Source: Gammaproteobacteria bacterium
GTDB lineage: Bacteria > Pseudomonadota > Gammaproteobacteria > Steroidobacterales > GCA-2729495
Length of the DNA: 64,000 nucleotides
Assembly (NCBI GenBank): GCA_016874095.1
Contig: VGVH01000004.1
Coordinates: 1-64,000, forward strand
Direction of reading: 5' to 3'
Shown: piece after piece, positions 52,608 through 60,998 of the stretch
Layout of the letters: each line of letters starts with the position of its first letter
Numbering within the stretch: the stretch's first letter is position 1
Made by a program: the position numbers and the translations under genes
Notes under the pieces: model-generated
Told to the model about the DNA's origin: nothing
What the model saw: the letters and a program-made list of their open reading frames with translations, nothing else
Databases searched by the model: none

Positions 52608-52834
52608 ACCAGTCGGGCGCCTTCGTCGTGTTCGCGCTGGCTGGCGCGTTCTCGCCCGGCCCGAACAACACGCTGGCGATGCTCTCGGGCGTACATGGCG
52701 GCATGCGCGCCGTGCTGCCGATGCCGGCGGTGGCCCTGGCGGTGCGGCTGCTCGGGGCCGCCTACCTTATCGCCGCGCTGCTGGCGATTACGGCGATCGC
52801 CGGCGTATGGTCGCAACTGCAAGAGGAATGGTGA
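52604..52834 (+). pseudogene. Remnant of a LysE/RhtB amino-acid exporter
   Basis: About 76 residues remain. The N-terminus FVVFALAGAFSPGPNNTLAMLSGVHGGMRAVLPM is the typical start of LysE/RhtB exporters, including the SPGPNN signature. After it the sequence jumps to AVRLLGAAYLI, which in intact members lies about 30-40 residues further on, so an internal deletion is apparent. The C-terminal two thirds are missing and the frame runs into GVWSQLQEEW. The start (TTG 52604) overlaps the preceding CREST gene. It is not expected to function. Confidence 0.75.
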
Positions 52835-52899
52835 TGCCAGGTCAAACCGGGCAAGTGGATCGTCGCGTTCGACGGACTCTACACGCGGAGATGACTGCG

Positions 52900-53307
52900 A
52901 TGAGCAAGCGTATGGAAGGTCGATGCCTCTGTGGCGCTGTTACCGTTTCTGCGCCTGCCAGGCGCGAAATGTCCGCCTGCCACTGCGGGATGTGCCGTCG
53001 CTGGGGCGGCGGACCGTTGCTTGCGGTGCATTGCGGGGGTGAAGTCACGGTCGGTCCGATGGACAAAGTCAGCGTCTTTCGATCGTCGGAATGGGCCGAA
53101 CGGGCGTTCTGCAGCCAGTGCGGAACCCATCTTTACTACCAGCTCCTGCCGAAGGGTGAATACGTCGTGCCGGCCGGCGTGTTCGACGGGAACGGGAAGT
53201 TCGAGCTGCACCTGCAGATCTACGTCGACCGCAAGCCGGGCAACTATGCCTTCGCGAACCGGACCCGGGAGATGACCGAGGCCGAGGTCCTCGCGATGTT
53301 CGGCTAG
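52900..53307 (+). CDS. GFA-family (glutathione-dependent formaldehyde-activating enzyme-like) protein
   Basis: A 135-residue zinc protein with the Gfa/CENP-V fold. Zinc ligands are in GRCLCGAV, SACHCGMCRRW and AFCSQCGTHLYYQL. GVFDGNGKFELHLQIYVDRKP is the family C-terminal part. The family was named for a formaldehyde-activating role with glutathione, but many members have other or unknown roles. The S-formylglutathione hydrolase at 45554 may be functionally related but is distant. I choose the ATG at 52900, where GGAG lies 9 nt upstream, over an ATG at 52891. Confidence 0.88.
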   Translation: MSKRMEGRCLCGAVTVSAPARREMSACHCGMCRRWGGGPLLAVHCGGEVTVGPMDKVSVFRSSEWAERAFCSQCGTHLYYQLLPKGEYVVPAGVFDGNGKFELHLQIYVDRKPGNYAFANRTREMTEAEVLAMFG

Positions 53308-53355
53308 CGCTGCGGCCGAACTGCGATACCATCCGGGAGTCAGGGAGTAACGCGG

Positions 53356-53682
53356 ATGACAGTCAGCTACGAGAGCGGACACGCGAACCGGACCAACCTC
53401 ATCATTCACCTGTTGATGGTGCCGTTGTTCGTCTACGGCACGCTGCGGGCTGGCTGGCTGCTGCTGAACCTGCACCCGTTCCGGGCCTTCCCCTGGCTGT
53501 TCGTGCCACTGTTTGCCCTCGCGGCACAGGGCGCCGGACACCGCCGGGAGAAAATCGCGCCGCAACCCTTCAAGGGAGTCCGGGACTTCCTCAAGCGCAT
53601 CTTCGCGGAACAGTTCTTCCGCTTCTGGGTGTTCTTCCTGAGCGGCGGATGGTGGCGGAACCTGCGGAGCACGGGTCCATGA
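53356..53682 (+). CDS. Small membrane protein, Mpo1/DUF962-like
   Basis: A 108-residue protein with two hydrophobic helices (LIIHLLMVPLFVYGTL and FPWLFVPLFALAAQG). The arrangement H-x-N-x-x-N-L-I-I-H at the start, and GHRREKIAPQPFKGVRDFLKRIFAEQFFRFWVFFL in the second half, is reminiscent of the Mpo1-like/DUF962 family, some of whose members are fatty acid dioxygenases. I am not certain of the assignment. The gene is coupled to the ICMT-like gene (ATGA). About 48 bp separate it from the GFA-like gene. Confidence 0.68.
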   Translation: MTVSYESGHANRTNLIIHLLMVPLFVYGTLRAGWLLLNLHPFRAFPWLFVPLFALAAQGAGHRREKIAPQPFKGVRDFLKRIFAEQFFRFWVFFLSGGWWRNLRSTGP

Positions 53683-54143
53683 AATTCCTCGAGTGCCTGG
53701 TGCCCCCACCCGCCGTCGGCATCGTTGCCTGCGTACTCATGTGGTTCGCGCGCGATATCGGCCCGCATCTGCCGTTGCCATTCGTGGCCCGGGTGCTGAT
53801 CGGCGTGGCCCTCGCTGCGTTCGGCATGGCCCTGGCCGGTCGTTGCGCCCGCACCTTCATCGGCGCCAGGACGACTCTGAATCCGACGAAGCCAGCCGAA
53901 GCAACGGTGCTCGTCACGCACGGGGCTTTCGCCCGCTCGCGCAATCCGATGTACGTCGCGATGGGCGTGATCGTGATCGGCTGGGGAATCGGCCTCGGGG
54001 CAATACCGGCGCTGCTGCTCGGACTGCTGCTCTTCGTGCTGTGGATCACCCGCTTCCAGATCCTGCCGGAGGAGCGTGCGCTGCGCGACCTCTTCGGCGC
54101 GGAATTCGACGCCTACTGCGCGCGCGTGCGCCGCTGGGTCTGA
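53679..54143 (+). CDS. Isoprenylcysteine carboxyl methyltransferase / PEMT-like membrane protein
   Basis: A 154-residue membrane methyltransferase with four hydrophobic segments. The cofactor-binding C-terminal motif is visible: VTHGAFARSRNPMYVAMGVIVIGWG, and then QILPEERALRDLFGAEFDAYCARVRRWV. The R-N-P-M-Y and E-E-x-x-L signatures are typical of the ICMT/PEMT superfamily. The methyl acceptor (lipid, isoprenoid or thiol) is unknown. The ATG at 53679 overlaps the preceding stop codon. It converges with the CoA-transferase gene with 6 bp between the stop codons. Confidence 0.88.
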   Translation: MKFLECLVPPPAVGIVACVLMWFARDIGPHLPLPFVARVLIGVALAAFGMALAGRCARTFIGARTTLNPTKPAEATVLVTHGAFARSRNPMYVAMGVIVIGWGIGLGAIPALLLGLLLFVLWITRFQILPEERALRDLFGAEFDAYCARVRRWV

Positions 54144-54149
54144 CCGGCC

Positions 54150-55313
54150 TCAGCCGGGAACCGCGCCGCTCACCCGCAGCGCTGCGATCTCGCCGTCACT
54201 CAATCCCGCATCGCGCAGAACTGATGCAGCGTCGGCGTTGAGCGCGGGCACGCGAAAGTCGGCGCGGCCAGGCTCGGCGGCGTAGCGGACCGGCAAGCCG
54301 ATGTGGGGGTTGCCCTCGCCGTCGGCGCTGATCATGCCGCGGGCGACCGCCTGCTCATGGGCAAAAGCTTCCTTAAGATCCAGCACCTCGCCCCAGCAGA
54401 GATCCTTGTCGCGGAACCAGTGGCGCCAGTGCTCGAGCGTCTCGCGGCCGAAAGCTTCGCGCAGGAAAGCCGTCAGCGGTGCCTGCTGCGGCCCCGGCGC
54501 TGACAATCCCAGCGCAACCAGGTCGGGGCGGCCCAGGCCGTGCAGCAGGCTTTCCACGAATTTGTGTTCGTTGCCGCTGAGAGTGAGGTAGCGGCCGTCC
54601 GCCGTGCGATACACGTTGTAGAACGCACGACCGCCCCAACCGCGCTCGTTCGGGATGTCGTGGGCGCGGCCTTCCGCGAATATCGGGCCGACCACGTTCT
54701 GCGTCCAACCCAGTGTCGCGTCGTGCATGGAGATGTCGATGTAGTCGCCGCGGCCGGTGACCGTGCGCCGGTACAGCGCCATCAGGATGCCGGAGAGCGC
54801 CGTCAGCGACGCGCACATGTCCGCGGCAGGCATGCCCGGCAGCGCCGGCTCGCCGTTGGTGCCGCGATTCAGGTTCGCCACGCCGGCCAGGGCCTGGATG
54901 CTCAGGTCGTGCGCCGGCCGGTCGCGCAGCGGTCCCGACTGGCCGAAAGCGGTGATCGAGCAATAGACGATGCGCGGATTAACCGCCGACACGGCGGCGT
55001 AGTCGATGCCGAGCCGCGCCGCGACACCGGGACGGAACGCTTCGACGAAAACGTCGGCCCGCGCCACGAGCCGCATCAGGACGGCGCGCGCTTCCGGCAG
55101 CTTCAGGTTCAGGCACAGGCTCTTCTTGCCGCGATGGGTGGAGCGGAACCAGGGGGTGTGGCCGTTCTTCACCGGACCGAAGGCCCGCGCGGGCTCGCCG
55201 CCCGGTGGCTCGATCGAGATGACTTCGGCGCCGTGGTCGCACATCGTCTGAGTGAGATGCGGCCCGGGCAGGAGCAGCGACAGGTCGAGCACCCGCACGC
55301 CGTCGAGTTTCAT
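54150..55313 (-). CDS. Family III CoA-transferase (CaiB/BaiF), second subunit or paralogue
   Basis: A 387-residue family III CoA-transferase. GVRVLDLSLLLPGPHLTQTMCDHGAEVISIEPPGGEPAR is the N-terminal CoA-binding region. A candidate catalytic Asp lies in GMPAADMCASLTALSGI, aligned with the AMACR/FRC nucleophile. RGDYIDISMHDATLGW is the second conserved block. It forms an interlocked dimer and moves CoA between carboxylic acids, or racemises 2-methyl-acyl-CoA in AMACR-like members. It starts at the ATG at 55313, overlapping the stop of the other CoA-transferase gene (ATGA). The two are different enough to have separate roles or to form a heteromer. Confidence 0.9.
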   Translation of the reverse strand: MKLDGVRVLDLSLLLPGPHLTQTMCDHGAEVISIEPPGGEPARAFGPVKNGHTPWFRSTHRGKKSLCLNLKLPEARAVLMRLVARADVFVEAFRPGVAARLGIDYAAVSAVNPRIVYCSITAFGQSGPLRDRPAHDLSIQALAGVANLNRGTNGEPALPGMPAADMCASLTALSGILMALYRRTVTGRGDYIDISMHDATLGWTQNVVGPIFAEGRAHDIPNERGWGGRAFYNVYRTADGRYLTLSGNEHKFVESLLHGLGRPDLVALGLSAPGPQQAPLTAFLREAFGRETLEHWRHWFRDKDLCWGEVLDLKEAFAHEQAVARGMISADGEGNPHIGLPVRYAAEPGRADFRVPALNADAASVLRDAGLSDGEIAALRVSGAVPG

Positions 55314-56524
55314 GAACCGACCTTGACGACGCCGGCAGCGGCAAGCTTGCTGATTCGTTCGTCGCTGTAGCCGATCTCGCGCAGCAGTGATGCCGTATCG
55401 GCGCCGAGGGCCTGACAGGCCTTGCCCGGCAGGCGTTGACCATCGAAGCGCAGCGGGTTGGCCAGAAGGCGCAGGTCGGCGCGCGCAGGATGTGGCACGT
55501 TCTCGACCATGCCGACATCCCTGACCCACTGGCTGTCCAGCGCCTGCGGCATGTCGAGCACGGGCGCGACAGGCAGCAATGTGCCGAGCCTTGCGAGCCA
55601 GTCGGCGGTGGTGGAGCGCGACATCACCTCATCGAGTTCAGAGGTGAGTGCAGCGATATTCTGCCGTCGCGCGGTCATCGTCGCGTAGCGGGGATCGCGA
55701 CCCAGTTCGGGGCAACCGAGCGTCTCGATCAAGCGTTCCCAGAACCGGTCCTTCATGCACATGACCATGATCCAGCCGTCCGCCGTGCGCACCAGCTGCA
55801 CGGGCGCCAGCGACGGGTGCGCGGACCTGGGCATGCGCGTGGTGACCGTGCCCTCGTTGAGATACCAGGTGGCCGGATAGCTCAGCTGATGCAGTGCCAC
55901 GTCGAACAGGCAGGCGTCGATATCGCAGCCGCGCCCGCTACGCTCGGCGCCGCGGATGGCCGCGAGCAGGGCCAGGCCGCCCGTCAGGCCCGTCAGGAAA
56001 TCGATGATCGAAAGGCCCATACGCGTCGGAGGGCCATCAGGCTCGCCCGTCAGCGCCATGTAGCCCGCTTCCGCCTGCATGAGGTAGTCGTACCCCGGGC
56101 GCGCCTCGCGGGAGTTGTTGCGGCCGTAGGCGGACAGATGCGCACAGACGATGCGCGGATTGATCCGCGCGAGCTTCGGATACGTCAGACCGAGCTTGTC
56201 CGGCAGATCGCCGCGCAGGTTGTTCATCACGGCCTGCGACGTGCGCGCCAGCGAGTGCAGCACCTCCTGGCCCTCGCCGCTCTTGAGGTCGAGAGCGATG
56301 CTGCGCTTGTTGCGGTTGAAGGTCTGGAAGTATTGCGAGTCGTCACGCTCTCCCAGGTAATGCGGCCCGACGCCACGACTCGCATCGCCGCCGGTCGAAG
56401 GATCCTCCAGCTTGATCACCTCGGCGCCGAGATCGGCGAGGAACATCGAGCCGTAGGGGCCCGCGCCGAATGACTCGCAGGCGAGGATACGCAGGCCCTC
56501 GAGCGGCCGCAGCACCTGGTTCAT
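55310..56524 (-). CDS. Family III CoA-transferase (CaiB/BaiF), first subunit or paralogue
   Basis: A 404-residue family III CoA-transferase. It opens LEGLRILACESFGAGPYGSMFLADLGAEVIKLEDPSTGGD and continues with FNRNKRSIALDLKSGEG. The catalytic Asp candidate is in MGLSIIDFLTGLTGGLAL. GRGCDIDACLFDVALHQ is the second block. Family members transfer CoA from a donor such as succinyl-CoA to an organic acid. Its start overlaps the stop of the acyl-CoA dehydrogenase gene (ATGA), and its end overlaps the second CoA-transferase, giving a tightly coupled module. Confidence 0.92.
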   Translation of the reverse strand: MNQVLRPLEGLRILACESFGAGPYGSMFLADLGAEVIKLEDPSTGGDASRGVGPHYLGERDDSQYFQTFNRNKRSIALDLKSGEGQEVLHSLARTSQAVMNNLRGDLPDKLGLTYPKLARINPRIVCAHLSAYGRNNSREARPGYDYLMQAEAGYMALTGEPDGPPTRMGLSIIDFLTGLTGGLALLAAIRGAERSGRGCDIDACLFDVALHQLSYPATWYLNEGTVTTRMPRSAHPSLAPVQLVRTADGWIMVMCMKDRFWERLIETLGCPELGRDPRYATMTARRQNIAALTSELDEVMSRSTTADWLARLGTLLPVAPVLDMPQALDSQWVRDVGMVENVPHPARADLRLLANPLRFDGQRLPGKACQALGADTASLLREIGYSDERISKLAAAGVVKVGS

Positions 56525-57687
56525 GCCGGATTTCTCTCGATCAGCTGCCTGGCAATGATGATGCGCTGGATCTCGTTCGTGCCCTCACCGATGCACATCA
56601 GCGGAGCGTCGCGGAAGTAGCGCTCGACGTCGAACTCGGTCGAGTAGCCGTAGCCGCCGTGTATGCGCATGGCATCCATGCTGTTGTCGACGGCGGCCTC
56701 GGAGGCGAAGAGCTTCGCCATCCCGGCCTCCATGTCGCAGCGCTCGCCCGCGTCGTACTTCTTCGCGGCGGCTTCCACCAGCAGCCGGGCGGCTTCGCAG
56801 CGTGTCGCCATGTCGCCGAGCTTCAGCTGTATCGCCTGGTGCTCGGCGATCGGCTTGCCGAAGGTCTTCCGCTCCTGCGCGTAGCGCACTGAGTCGCGTA
56901 AAGCTGCGTTCGCAAGGCCCACACCGCGTGCGGCGACGTTGATGCGGCCGAGCTCCAGGCCGCCGACGGCATGCTGGAAGCCACGGCCCTCGACCCCGCC
57001 GACCAGCCGGTCGGCGTCGACGCGAAAACCATCGAAGACCAGCTCCGCGCTGTCGATCGCCTTGTAGCCGAGCTTCTCGAGCTTCTTGCCCTCGGTGAAC
57101 CCGGGGCCCTTCTCGACGACGAACATGCTCATGCCCTTGTGGGGCGGATCGGCCGCGGTATCGGTACGCGTGAGCAACGCGAAGCAGGTGCCGTGGATGC
57201 CGTTGGTGATCCAGGTCTTCGTGCCGTCGATCAGGTAGCCCCCGCCGTCGCGGCGCGCCGTGGTGCGGATGCGCTGCAGATCGGTGCCGGCGTTCGGCTC
57301 GGTGAGGCCCAGCCCGCCACGCAGCTCGCCGGTCGCGAACCGCGGCAGGAAGCGCTGCTTCTGCTCCTCGGTGCCGAAACGCTCGACACAGGCCGCCATG
57401 ATCAGGTGCGAGTTGAAGATGCCGGTCGGCGCCATCCACGCCTCGGAAATGATCGTGACGAGCCGGGCATAGGTGGAGGCGGAAAGCCCCAGGCCGCCGT
57501 ACTGCGCCCCGATCGTTGCGCCGAACAGGCCAAGCTCCTGCATCTGGGTGACGAGATGGTGCGGATACTCGTCAGCGTGGTCGTACTGGCGCGCGATCGG
57601 CCTGACCTCGCGTTCGACCCAGGCCTGGATCGCGCCGAGGATCTGAGTCTCGTCTTCCGCGCTTGTCTGGTTGCGTGCTGCGGTCAC
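56521..57687 (-). CDS. Acyl-CoA dehydrogenase
   Basis: A 388-residue FAD enzyme that introduces an alpha,beta double bond into an acyl-CoA. FGTEEQKQRFLPRFATGELRGGLGLTEPNAGTD, KTWITNGIHGTCF, YAQERKTFGKPIAEHQAIQLKLGDM and GGYGYSTEFDVERYFRDA are the family motifs. The likely catalytic Glu is in CIGEGTNEIQR. The start is a GTG at 57687 with AGGAG 7 nt upstream, which decides it over the track's 57768. It is 11 bp after the MaoC gene and overlaps the CoA-transferase gene. Isovaleryl- or short/branched-chain substrates are plausible. Confidence 0.94.
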   Translation of the reverse strand: MTAARNQTSAEDETQILGAIQAWVEREVRPIARQYDHADEYPHHLVTQMQELGLFGATIGAQYGGLGLSASTYARLVTIISEAWMAPTGIFNSHLIMAACVERFGTEEQKQRFLPRFATGELRGGLGLTEPNAGTDLQRIRTTARRDGGGYLIDGTKTWITNGIHGTCFALLTRTDTAADPPHKGMSMFVVEKGPGFTEGKKLEKLGYKAIDSAELVFDGFRVDADRLVGGVEGRGFQHAVGGLELGRINVAARGVGLANAALRDSVRYAQERKTFGKPIAEHQAIQLKLGDMATRCEAARLLVEAAAKKYDAGERCDMEAGMAKLFASEAAVDNSMDAMRIHGGYGYSTEFDVERYFRDAPLMCIGEGTNEIQRIIIARQLIERNPA

Positions 57688-57698
57688 TCGCGGGCTCC

Positions 57699-58214
57699 TC
57701 AGTAATCTGACCTGTCGTCGACGGCGTGCCCGCGCTTCGGGATCAGCATCGAGCGCTCGAATTCGCACACCACGGTGCCCGCCTGGTTGCGGCCGGTCGT
57801 GCGGATGGTGACGACACCGGCCGTCGGTCGTGATTTCGACTCGCGCACCTCGAGCACCGCCGACTCCGAATACAACGTATCGCCGACGAACAGGGGCGCC
57901 GGCAGCCGGATCTCCTTCCAGCCGAGATTCGCAATCGCCTTGGCACTCGTGTCGGACACGCTCATGCCCACGACCATCGCCACCGTCAGCGGGCTGGCCA
58001 CCAGGCAGCGGCCGAACTCGCTCTTCCTGGCGTACTCGTGATCGAAGTGCAGCGGATGCGTGTTCATGGTCAGCAGCGTGAACCAGGTGTTGTCCGCCTC
58101 GTTGATCGTCCGGCCGGGCCGATGTTCGTAGACATCCCCGACGGTGAAATCCTCGAGATACCTACCCGCCGACTGGCGATATCGTCCGGGCGCGATCTGC
58201 TTGCTGCCTGACAT
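57699..58214 (-). CDS. MaoC-family dehydratase (hot-dog fold)
   Basis: A 171-residue (R)-hydratase-like protein. GRYLEDFTVGDVYEHRPGRTINEADNTWFTLLTMNTHPLHFDHEYA contains the Asp-His pair (D...N-x-H-P-L-H-x-D) used by MaoC hydratases; FGRCLVASPLTVAMVVG follows. This version resembles mesaconyl-CoA hydratases and related enzymes with a T-x-N-x-H-P motif. The ATG at 58214 is chosen over the long track ORF. It is the first gene of the acyl-CoA module. It is divergent from the MAPEG gene with only 34 bp between the starts. Confidence 0.92.
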   Translation of the reverse strand: MSGSKQIAPGRYRQSAGRYLEDFTVGDVYEHRPGRTINEADNTWFTLLTMNTHPLHFDHEYARKSEFGRCLVASPLTVAMVVGMSVSDTSAKAIANLGWKEIRLPAPLFVGDTLYSESAVLEVRESKSRPTAGVVTIRTTGRNQAGTVVCEFERSMLIPKRGHAVDDRSDY

Positions 58215-58248
58215 GCCTTGCCCCCCGCACTGCGAGTCACCTAGGTTA

Positions 58249-58686
58249 ATGGTTTCCGGGAGCGGATGCCCGCCGCATGGCGCCCTCGCCTGCGTCGCCA
58301 TGGCACTGCTGGCCGCGGCGGTCGCCGTGCGCATGTTCCGCTCACGCGTGGCCGAGATGCGCGAGAAGCGCATCAATCCGCAGAAGCTCGCCAACTCCAT
58401 CGGGATACAGGCGAACCTGCAGGACGTCCAGGCTGCCGACAATTTCCGCAACCTGCTGGAGGCGCCGGTGCTGTTCTACGCGTTGTGCGCGCTGCTGATC
58501 GCGACGGGCAAGGCGTCGCTGCTGTTTGCGGCAGGCGCCTGGATCTATGTGGCGCTGCGCGTCGCGCACAGCGTGATCCACTGCGGCTACAACCGCGTCA
58601 TGCAGCGCTTCTACGCCTACGCGGCCAGTGGCGCCGTGCTGCTCAAGATGTGGATCGGCTACGGGGCGGTGCTGCTCGCTGCCTGA
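58249..58686 (+). CDS. MAPEG-family membrane protein (second copy)
   Basis: A 145-residue membrane protein with about four hydrophobic segments. MREKRINPQKLANS and NFRNLLEAPVLFYALCALL are the MAPEG landmarks (N-x-x-E-x-P-x-x-F-Y), followed by RVAHSVIHCGYN and YAYAASGAVLLKMW. It belongs to the bacterial MAPEG subgroup and is only distantly similar to the protein at 39099. The start is uncertain: ATG 58249, with AGG 5 nt upstream, is preferred over the track start at 58144. It overlaps the end of the convergent peptidase gene by 28 bp. Confidence 0.88.
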   Translation: MVSGSGCPPHGALACVAMALLAAAVAVRMFRSRVAEMREKRINPQKLANSIGIQANLQDVQAADNFRNLLEAPVLFYALCALLIATGKASLLFAAGAWIYVALRVAHSVIHCGYNRVMQRFYAYAASGAVLLKMWIGYGAVLLAA

Positions 58687-60965
58687 AGCGGGGGGCCAGC
58701 CAGGGCCTCGTCGAAGAACCTCACCACCGTCCGCAGCGCATGCAGCCCGCTCACCGGCTCGCGGGTGAGCCCGTGCTTGCCGCCGGGGTAGGTCATCAAG
58801 TCAAAGGGCTTGCCGAGGGACTGCAACTTCGCGAACAAGGCCGTGCTGTGCGTGAAGAGCACGTTGTCATCGGCCATCCCGTGGATCACGAGAAGTTTCC
58901 CTTTCAGCCGATCCGCCCAGCTGAGCACGTCGCCCGCGGCGTATCCAGGCGCGTTGTCCTGCGGCGTGCCCATGTAGCGCTCGGTGTAGTGGGTGTCATA
59001 GAGACGCCAGTCCGTGACCGGCGCACCTGAGACGGCCGCCGCGAAATGATCAGGCGCCTGCAGGATGCACATGAGGGCCATGTAGCCGCCGTAGCTCCAG
59101 CCGAATACGCCGATGCGCGCCGGATCGACGTAGGGCAGCGTGCGCAGGTACTCGACGCCACGGACCTGGTCGGCCACTTCCACACTGCCCATCCGCCGGT
59201 GCAGGGCTGACTCGAAGGCACGACCGCGGAAGCCCGTGCCGCGATTGTCGAGCGAGAACACCACATAGCCGCGCTGAGCCAGGAACTGGTGGAAGGCGGC
59301 GTCGTTGGCGCGCGGGCTGTTGCCCCAGGCGTTGCCGACCTCCTGGGACTCCGGTCCGCCGTATACGTCGACGATCACCGGATACCGCCGGCCAGGCTCG
59401 AGCACCTTCGGCCTGACCAGCTTCCAGTGCAGGGTCTGCCCGTCTTCTGCCGTGAGCGTGCCGAACTCGGTTGGTGAATGCAGGTCCCGGTAACGCGTGT
59501 AGGGATGGTCAGCATCGAGGCGGTTCTCGACCATGACGGCAATCTGCCGACCGGTCGCGTCGCGCAGGGTGATGGATGGTGGTGTCTCGGCCGTGGACCG
59601 GGTATCGACGAAGTACCTGGCGTTTTCCGACATGGCAATGCGGTGCCAACCCGCGCCTGTCGTGATACGCGCAACCGCGCCGCCCGACAGCGGCACGCGA
59701 TAGAGATGCCGCTCGATCGGCGAGTCCCGGTTGGCGGTGAAGTAGACCTGCCCGCGCTGCTCGTCGACACCTGCTACGCCGCGACCGCGCCCCGTCGCCA
59801 CGACCATCCACTCGCCCGAGGTCAGCGGCCTCACGAGCGTGCCGTCGTTTTCGTAAAGGTAAAGGTGCCGGAATCCGCTGCGATCCGAAGCCCAGATGAA
59901 CCGCCGTGACCGCTCGAGGAAGACCAGATCGTTGTGCAGGTTGACCCAGGTGTCGGAGGTCTCGGAAATCAGCGTGCGCGTGCTGCCGCTCACGGGATCC
60001 GCGGCCAGCAGGTCGAGCTTCCTCTGGTCGCGGCTCTGGCGCTGGACGGCGAGCTGGCGGGAGTCGGGGAACCAGTCGACACGGGCGAGATATATGTCCG
60101 TCTCCGCGCCAAGGTCGACCCGCACCGGCTCGCCGCCATCGAGCGGCACGACGCGGAGTTCGACCAGCGCATTCGCCCGGCCAGCGGCCGGGTAGCGCTG
60201 CGTGATCACGTCGGTGCGGTCGGCCTGTATCTCGAAGCGCCTGACTTCGTCGACCGGTGACTCGTCGACAACGGTGTAGGCGATGTAGCGTTCGTCCGGC
60301 GACCACCAGTAGCCCGTGTCGCGGTTCATTTCCTCCTGCGCGATGAACTCGGCCACCGCGTAACTGACGACACCGGCCGCAGGCGGTGTCACGCGCCGCT
60401 CCTGGTCGTTGCCCAGATTGCGGACCCAGAGTGCGCCGTCGCGCAGGTAGCTCACGTAATTGCCGCGGGGCGAGTAACGCGCGTCAGCCTCTGCGCCCTC
60501 CGTCGCAGTCAGGCGGCGGACCGCGCTCGCCGCGGGCCTGCGCAGGTCGTAGGCCCAGAGGTCGCCCGACAGCGGCACCAGCAACCGCTTCCCGTCCTCC
60601 GAGAATTCGTACTCGACGATGCCGGAAAACGCCGCAGTGCGCTGGCGCTCGCGGCGCGCGGCTTCCTCGGCGGAGATGCGCTCCTCCGCCACGAGCGCAG
60701 CGGAGTCGACCAGCAGGCGGTGGCGTCGCCGGGCGATGTCATAGGCCCAGAGGTCGAACTGCCCGGCATTCGACGCCTTGCCGCGCTGGTAGACCACGAG
60801 CTGCGCGTCGGGCGAGAACTGCAGGCCGCGCAACGAGGCGCCCGAGAGATCGGGACTTTCGAAAAGCCGTTCGAGGGTCAATGGCTCGGCCGCAGCGGCG
60901 AACGGAATCAGCGCGGCCAGGAGCATGGCGTGACAGTGACCGGAACACGCTGGCATAGTCGGCAT
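58659..60965 (-). CDS. Dipeptidyl peptidase IV-type serine peptidase (S9B), exported
   Basis: A 768-residue periplasmic peptidase with an N-terminal signal peptide (AMLLAALIPFAAAAEP). The first 500 residues form an eight-bladed propeller with the substrate-anchoring double Glu in VAEFIAQEEMNRDTGYWWSPDE. The C-terminal alpha/beta hydrolase has the nucleophile GWSYGGYM (S624), the acid in HGMADDNV (D699) and the His in GGKHGL (H731). It removes X-Pro or X-Ala dipeptides from peptide N-termini. Another in-frame ATG at 60926 is possible. Together with proline iminopeptidase it points to use of proline-rich peptides. The gene is divergent from the aldo/keto reductase gene. Confidence 0.94.
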   Translation of the reverse strand: MPTMPACSGHCHAMLLAALIPFAAAAEPLTLERLFESPDLSGASLRGLQFSPDAQLVVYQRGKASNAGQFDLWAYDIARRRHRLLVDSAALVAEERISAEEAARRERQRTAAFSGIVEYEFSEDGKRLLVPLSGDLWAYDLRRPAASAVRRLTATEGAEADARYSPRGNYVSYLRDGALWVRNLGNDQERRVTPPAAGVVSYAVAEFIAQEEMNRDTGYWWSPDERYIAYTVVDESPVDEVRRFEIQADRTDVITQRYPAAGRANALVELRVVPLDGGEPVRVDLGAETDIYLARVDWFPDSRQLAVQRQSRDQRKLDLLAADPVSGSTRTLISETSDTWVNLHNDLVFLERSRRFIWASDRSGFRHLYLYENDGTLVRPLTSGEWMVVATGRGRGVAGVDEQRGQVYFTANRDSPIERHLYRVPLSGGAVARITTGAGWHRIAMSENARYFVDTRSTAETPPSITLRDATGRQIAVMVENRLDADHPYTRYRDLHSPTEFGTLTAEDGQTLHWKLVRPKVLEPGRRYPVIVDVYGGPESQEVGNAWGNSPRANDAAFHQFLAQRGYVVFSLDNRGTGFRGRAFESALHRRMGSVEVADQVRGVEYLRTLPYVDPARIGVFGWSYGGYMALMCILQAPDHFAAAVSGAPVTDWRLYDTHYTERYMGTPQDNAPGYAAGDVLSWADRLKGKLLVIHGMADDNVLFTHSTALFAKLQSLGKPFDLMTYPGGKHGLTREPVSGLHALRTVVRFFDEALAGPPLQAASSTAP

Positions 60966-60998
60966 GATCGCAGGCTGAACCCGCCACCATTGTCCCAG

